Made by a program: the position numbers and the translations under genes
Notes under the pieces: generated by a model
What the model was told of the DNA's origin: nothing
Database searches by the model: none
What the model saw: the letters and a program-made list of their open reading frames with translations, nothing else
From: Chionoecetes opilio
Lineage: Eukaryota > Arthropoda > Malacostraca > Decapoda > Majidae
NCBI GenBank assembly: GCA_016584305.1
Contig: JACEEZ010018831.1
Location: 2,501-66,500 of the forward strand
Length of the DNA: 64,000 bases
Direction: 5' to 3'
Shown: piece after piece, positions 58,298-64,000 of the stretch
Numbering within the stretch: the first letter of the stretch is position 1
Layout: each line of letters begins with the position of its first letter

Positions 58298-58600
58298 AAG
58301 GCACGGCCATGAAAGAGGGGCACTGGCCATGACAAGAGGGGGACTCCATGAAAAGAGGGCACTGGGCCCTGACAAGAGGGGCACTGGCCATGACAAAGGG
58401 GCACTGGCCATCAAGGGGGCACTGGCCATGACAAAGGGGCACTGGCCATGACAAGAGGGCCTGGCCATGACAAAAGGGGGCCCGGCCATGACTGAGGGGG
58501 GACTGGCCATGACAAGAGGGGCATGGCCATGACAAAGGGGCACTGCCATGACAAAGGGGGACGGCCATACAAAAGGGGCACTGGCCATGACAAACATGAG
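58298..58600 (+). repeat. ~20-bp minisatellite
   Basis: About 15 copies of GGCCATGACAAAGGGGCACT with length variation (one to three extra A or G). Met/Trp/Pro-rich minus frames are artefacts. Confidence 0.94.
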
Positions 58601-58794
58601 GCACAAACTAACAACCCCCGAAATATAAAAAATTTCCTCTTTTGTAAAGGAACTCTCTAGGTGGTGACTGACGGGTGTTTTTGGGCACTGACTGTTAGTA
58701 ATGAAGCGTCCAAAAACACTCCAAACTTTTTAACGTTTCATTTTTTTTTTGTTTTTTTTTAAAAAAAAAATTTTTTTGAGATTTTTTGTATTTT

Positions 58795-61512
58795 TCTCCG
58801 GAGAGCGCGAGGTATTTTATTTGGTTTTTTATGTACGGGAAGTATACGGCGCCTTTATCCTTCCAGTTTTTGTTTTATTTCGGGGAAATACTACGCTGCC
58901 TTTACTCCTTCCATTTTGTTTATTATTTTACGGAAGTACTACGTGCCTTTACTCCTTCCTTTGTTTTTATTGTACGGGAAGTACTCGGCTGCCCTTTTCT
59001 CCTTTTCCCTGTTGTGTTAATTGTACGGGAAAATCTACGGCTGCCTTTACTCCTTCCATGTTTTTTTTATTATTTACGGGAAGTACTACGGCTGCCTTTA
59101 CTCCTTCCATGTTGTTATTATTATTGTACGGGGAATACTACGGGTGCCTTTACCCTTTCCCTTTTGTTTATTATTTTACGGGAAGTTATGGCTGCCTTTC
59201 CCTTCCAGTTGTTTATTATTGTCGGGAAGTACTCGGGGTGCCCTTTTCTCCCTTCCCGTTTTGGGTTTTATTGTACGGGAATACTACGGCTGCCCTTTAC
59301 TCCTTCAGGTTTTTTGGTTTTTTTATTTTACGGGAAATACTACGGTGCCCTTTACCCTTCCCTGTTGTGTTTTTTTTGTACGGGAATACTAAAGGGTCCC
59401 TTTACTCCTTCCATGTTTTTTGTTATTTTTTGTACGGGAAATACTACGGCTGCCTTTACTCCTTCCTATTATTTTTACGGGAAGTATACGGCTGCCCTTT
59501 TCTCCCTTCCATGTTGTTTTTATTGTACGGGAAATACTCGGCTGCCTTTACCCTTCCTGGTTGTTTTTTATTGTACGGGAATACTACGGCTGCCTTTTCT
59601 CCTTCCTATTTTTGACGGGGGAATATACGGCTCCTTTTTCTCCTTCCTGTTGTGTTATTATTGTACGGGAAGTACTCGGCTGCCTTTACCCTTCCATGTT
59701 GTGTTATTATTGAAGGGAAATACCTACGGCTGCCCTTTATCCTTCAGTGTTTTTTATTATTGACGGGAATACTACGGCGCTTTCTCCCTTCCTGTTGGTT
59801 ATTATTTTACGGGAAGTTTTAGGCCCTTACCCTTCCCTGTTGTGTTATTATTGTACGGGAAGTACTACGGGGCCTTTACCCTTCCTTTGTTTTTATTGTA
59901 AGGGAAATACACGCTCCCCTTTTCCCCCCTTTCCATGTTGTGTTATTATGTAAGGGAATACTCGGCTGCCCTTTTCTCCTCCATGTTTTGTTTTATTTTA
60001 AGGGAAGTACTACGGTCCTTTACTCCTTCCATGTTTTGTTTTTTTTAGGGAAGTAATCGGCTTTCCTTTTCTCCTTCCTTTTGTGTTTTTTATTGTAGGG
60101 AAGTACTACGGGTGCCTTTTCTCCCTTTCCTGGGTTTTTTATTATTGTACGGGAAGATACGGCTGCCTTTACTCTTTAGTGTTGTTTATTATTGTACGGG
60201 AAGTATACGGTGCCCTTTACTCCTTCCATGTTTTTTTTTATTGTACGGGGAAATACTAGGCTGCCTTTACCCCTTCCATGTTGTTTTATTGTACGGGGAA
60301 ATACTAAAGGCTGCCTTTCTCCTTCCCTGTTTTTATTTTTGTACGGAAAATACTACGGCTGGGCCCTTAAATCCTTCAGTTTTTTTATTTTTTTTACGGG
60401 GGAATACTACGGGTCCCTTTTTCTCCCTTCCAGTTTTTTATTTTTGTCGGGAAGAAAACCGGGGTGGGGCCCTTTACCCTTCATGTTGTTTTTATTTACG
60501 GGAAATACTAAGGGCCCTTTTATCCTTCCTGTTTTTATTAAATTTTACGGGAATACTACGTGCCTTTACTCCTTCAGGTTGTGTTTTATTGGACGGGGAA
60601 TACTACGGTGCCTTTACTCCTTCCCTGTGTTTTTATTGTACGGGGAAACTACGGCTGCCTTTACTCCTTCCCTGTTGTTATTTTTTGTACGGGAAGTACT
60701 ACGGCTGCCTTTACTCCTTCAGTGTTGTGTTTTTATTGTGGGAATATACGGGGTGCCTTTACTCCTTCCTGTTGTTTTTTATTTTACGGGAAGTACTACG
60801 CTGCCCTTTACTCCTTCCCTGTTGTTTATTATTGACGGGAAATACTACGGCTGCCTTTACTCCTTTCCCTGTTGTGTTATTATTGTAGGGAAGTACTACG
60901 GCTGCCTTTTCTCCTTCAGTTTTTGGGGTTATTATTGTACGGGGGAAATACACGGGGCCTTTACTCCTTTCCATTTTTTTTTATTATTGTACGGAAATCT
61001 ACGGCTGCCCTTTATCCCCTTCCATTTGTGTTTTTATTGTACGGGAAGTACACGGGGTGCCTTACTCCTTCATGTTGTGTTATTATTGTACGGGGAAATA
61101 CACGGCTGCCTTTACTCCTTCCATTTTTTATTATTTGTCGGGAGTACTACGGCTGGGCCTTTACTACTTTATTTTTGTGTTATTATTTTAAAGGGAATCT
61201 ACGGCTGCCTTTTTTCTTCCTGTTTGGGTTTTATTGTACGGGAAGTCTACGGCGCCCTTTACTCCCCATGTTGTTTATTATTGTACGGGAATACTACGGC
61301 TGCCTTTACCCTTTCCCTGTTGTTTTATTATTTTAGGGAAAATACTAGCTCCTTTTTCTCCCTTTCCCATTATTGTACGGGAAAATTACTACGCTGCCTT
61401 TACTCCTTCCTGTTGTTATTATTTTTGTAGGGGAAAATACTACGGCTGCCCTTTACTCCTTCCCTGTTGGTTTTTTTGTACGGGAAGTACCGGCTGCCTT
61501 TACTCCTTCCAT
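58795..61512 (+). repeat. 51-bp (17-codon) minisatellite, ~53 copies
   Basis: Consensus parts: ACGGGAAGTACTACGGCTGC, CTTTACTCCTTCCATG, TTGTGTTATTATTGT. At 51 bp the unit is exactly 17 codons and has no plus-strand stop in any frame. Frames up to 412 codons therefore repeat GKYYGCLYSF, TGNTTAAFTPS or REVLRLPLLLP-like 17-mers and swap between them at each indel. I see no start context, splice site or signal peptide to support a gene. Confidence 0.93.
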
Positions 61513-61718
61513 CACACAGGTTGCAACAGTCAAATTTTTGGATACGTCTTTCCAGTGTATTTAAGGAACTGTAATTGACTGAATAAGCGAATCTCTGTAA
61601 CACAAGATATTTATTACAGTCAATATTTGTTAATTCACTGAGGAATGGGCTAATTTAATCTGTAGTGAGCTTTGACCTGTTAATTTGTAGTTTGGTAATT
61701 TGCTTTTCCTCTGTGACC

Positions 61719-62240
61719 TTGATGGGTCTACTCTGCCCTTGGGGAACCAGAGAGTCGCTGGTAAGCCTTGACTGTAGAGACAAAGGGTTTCCTCTGCCCT
61801 TGGGAACGCAAGTCGCTGGGAGCCTTGACGGGAGAAACAAAGGGGTTACTCTGCCCTTGGGAACAGAGAGAGTCCGCTGGAGCCTTGACGGGAGAAACAT
61901 AGGGTTTACTTCTGACTCTGCCTTGGGGAACCAGAGAGTCGCTGGGAGCCTTGACGGAAGAAACAAAAGGGTTACTACTCTGCCCTTGAGGACCAGAGAG
62001 TCGGCTGGAGCCTTGAACGGGAGAAACAAAGGGTTACTCTGCCCTTGGGGCAACCAGAGTCTCTGGGAGCCTTGACGAGCAGAAACAAAGGGTTACTCTG
62101 CCTCTTGGGAACATAGAGGTCCGCTGCTTGGGAGCCGTTGACGGTAATGAACAAAGGTTACTCTGCCCTTGGGGCCCCAAGAGTCCGCCGGATCCTTACG
62201 GTGAAGAAACAAAGGGTTACTCTGACTCTGCCCTTAGTCC
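61719..62240 (+). repeat. ~58-bp minisatellite
   Basis: About nine copies with blocks CTCTGCCCTTGGGGAACCAG, AGAGTCGCTGGGAGCCTTGA and GAGAAACAAAGGGTTA. Copies differ by 1-8-base indels. Confidence 0.94.
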
Positions 62241-63102
62241 TTGAGGCCAGACCAAAAAGTAATGTCTCCGGCCGGGGAGGATATTCTCATTATGATTTTC
62301 CATATACCAATGTTCAAGTGTCAGAAAGGTGTGATGGACCATCTGATACGGTAGCTGTAGTGGCCCGGATGGGCCCCATCTTTGAAACCACCCAGGCTCG
62401 AAATGCCCATATTGGGTGGGGTTAGACAATTTTGCACTTGTATCTGGATTCTATACTATGGCCTATCGATGTTCGGTTGACGACGTAAATATACGTCCAC
62501 GTGTGTACAGTCTAAAATAACAACTAATTGACGAATGTTTGGTATAGAGATTAATTATTAATAAAAATCATTATCCCGCAAAAAAATCATATATTTTTCA
62601 ATATTTTATTATTAATACTTGTACTTTTTTTTAGTGATATACAACACTGGGTTGATGAATTTTCCAAATTCTGCATTTTGCTACAACAACCGTTTTTAAT
62701 CTGTCTATAAAAATAACTCACAAGTACACATACATATCAATCCACCACGAGTTTTACCAACAAATATATGTAAGAGGCATAAATGACTTAGGGCCGCCGC
62801 TGGCCATTATCTATTCTGCGATAAAGCAAGTTCACGAATGCGTACGGGAGAGGAATTTTAACACACGAACGATATCTAATTAGCAGGCGGAACTTGTTAC
62901 AAGGAACTCTGCAGGCTTTGGGTGGCCATCTTGGCTTTTCAAAATGGCTCCAATTATTTACTGTAATTCATTACTCATCCAGAGTTTTGGAAAGGACGTA
63001 TGGAGCATGATTTAAACACCATAACGATGTGATATTCCTCTAAGTGCACACGCCGGAGTATCATTGAACATGGTCATGTTTAAGTCAAAATAACCAACCG
63101 GT
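62241..63102. other. Unassigned, possibly single-copy DNA
   Basis: Balanced to AT-rich sequence without tandem structure or element ends. Frames of 70-95 codons overlap on both strands at 62138-62429. Nothing recognised. Confidence 0.35.
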
Positions 63103-63429
63103 ATGAGCTTCCAAAATTATAACATTTTGCTAAACAGTTATTATACTGTCTATAAAGATTTTCAGGCATTTGGCCTGCATTATAATAGAGAAAAGAGAAC
63201 AACATATGCATACAATTACAGTGCCCACAAAGTTAATCATCAAGTCGCCATCAGAGTCCTTGGCATCCTGAGCCACATAGCAGCATCATGCACCAATGTT
63301 GGAGGGTGGCATCCCTGCAGTCTTACACACAACAGTGCACTCAACCCATTCAGTCATGCACGGAGCATATCTGACGGTTCCGAACTACGGCCTTACTGCA
63401 TGTTGACAATTGAGATGAATTCAGACGAC

Positions 63430-63786
63430 ATCATGATCTGGTAGACCCGCCATCCATCGGATTTTGAGCGAACCGCCAATCATCGAGTTTTCCCAGCCAT
63501 GTCCTGCTGATGGTGGCATGGGAACGTCTGGGCAGGTTTCCAAGGCTGCGTGTCCGCCAGATACCGCCGTGATAGGTTGGCCTAAGGCGTATTCTGCATC
63601 AAGGAGTCCTTCACAGGCGCAATTGTCCAGAATTCGATCTGGCCCCTTCTTTGCACAGAACATGTGATAATCGGAGTGGAAGTAGCACCGACGATCTTCG
63701 TGTTCCTGGGCGTACCAGCTGCACGTGAAGGCTAATGCTATTGAAGACGTCCTGTTTTGGTATATTCCACGAAGATCCTCAGATCT
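63430..63786 (-). CDS. Possible host exon, Cys-rich (PAN/apple- or sushi-like)
   Basis: On the minus strand the frame is open from an acceptor-like TATATTCACAG (ending near 63788) down to a stop near 63420. It reads SEDLRGIYQNRTSSIALAF, then TCSWYAQEHEDRRCYFHSDY and MFCAKKGPDRILDNCACEGL. After an Ala/Gly-rich stretch comes TCPDVPMPPSAGHGWENS and GGSLKIRWMAG. The first half has the spacing of a PAN/apple domain (CSWY...RRCYFHS). The second half looks like the start of a sushi/CCP module, though W stands where a Cys is expected. Codon use and composition are gene-like, unlike the surrounding repeats. It would be one exon of a secreted or surface protein. Identity uncertain. Confidence 0.35.
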
Positions 63787-63789
63787 GTG

Positions 63790-64000
63790 AATATACTTGA
63801 AAGATACAGTCCTGTCGCTTGCACAAGCTTAAGCTTCACAAACCTTTATCCTTTCCTTGGCTAGCCAAGCACTAACAGTGTGTGTCACACCCGCTCCATG
63901 CATGGAGCCCTTGCAATGCACTGCAAACCTCCAGACCCAATAACGCAGCCAACTTTGTTCAACTCAGTCAGAACCACGATAGTCATACTCTTCATCAGTA
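63790..64000. other. Unassigned right edge
   Basis: About 210 bp of balanced composition; if the minus-strand exon is real this would be its upstream intron. Confidence 0.35.

Noticed and set aside
60192..61430. 412-codon hydrophobic frame resembling a membrane protein
   Set aside because: It is the 51-bp minisatellite read in shifting frames; the other two frames are equally open.
63103..63444. 113-codon plus frame at the right edge
   Set aside because: No recognisable domain; starts in AT-rich sequence and overlaps the better-supported minus frame.

Overview
This looks like nuclear DNA of an invertebrate, most likely an arthropod and plausibly a decapod crustacean. The inference rests on extreme microsatellite and minisatellite density, a decapod-style LINE and tRNA-derived SINE, and Gypsy, hAT and TTAA-target elements. 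There is no bacterial or organellar gene order and no host gene I can name. Reading frames break every few hundred bases, and tandem units vary mostly by single-base indels. This is what an unpolished long-read consensus produces, so many 'pseudogene' breaks may be sequence error.

Layout. 1-9.7 kb: AT-rich DNA with a tRNA-derived SINE (1.27-1.55), a hAT-like end (1.8-1.92), two copies of a TTAA-bounded MITE (to 2.42), a degraded LINE on the minus strand with its poly(A) tail (3.30-5.56), purine/pyrimidine, GT and AT low-complexity tracts, and a 1.1 kb GC-richer island I do not recognise (7.86-9.0). 9.95-12.75 kb: a plus-strand Gypsy gag-pol cut off in the reverse transcriptase/RNase H region by a 32-bp minisatellite (12.75-13.6). 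15.95-22.85 kb: a second Gypsy-type element on the minus strand with two eroded LTRs, a primer-binding site and an integrase core. 22.85-25.85 kb: TAG, GT and CTC-based arrays, then a 41-codon LINE scrap.

26.56-30.27 kb: the most interesting unit, a 3.7-kb DNA transposon with ~360-bp terminal inverted repeats. It carries one broken gene with an N-terminal CxxC module, an XPG/PIN-nuclease-like block and a C-terminal tesmin/TSO1-type CXC motif, and is probably Academ-like. 30.27-44.26 kb: a CT tract grading into a ~13-kb satellite with the core CAGGAACTAC and a ~2-kb higher-order pattern.

44.98-45.68 kb: a TTAA element with ~200-bp inverted ends. 45.83-53.60 kb: an LTR retrotransposon with ~1.24-kb LTRs, inserted in an (ACT)n tract and itself carrying a nested hAT MITE with a perfect 8-bp target duplication. 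53.6-64 kb: a CAGT array, more TTAA MITE ends, a ~530-bp foldback hairpin, several minisatellites including a 51-bp (17-codon) array, and at the right end one minus-strand stretch that may be a host exon.

The genes do not form a pathway. They are separate selfish elements, several inserted into simple repeats or into each other.
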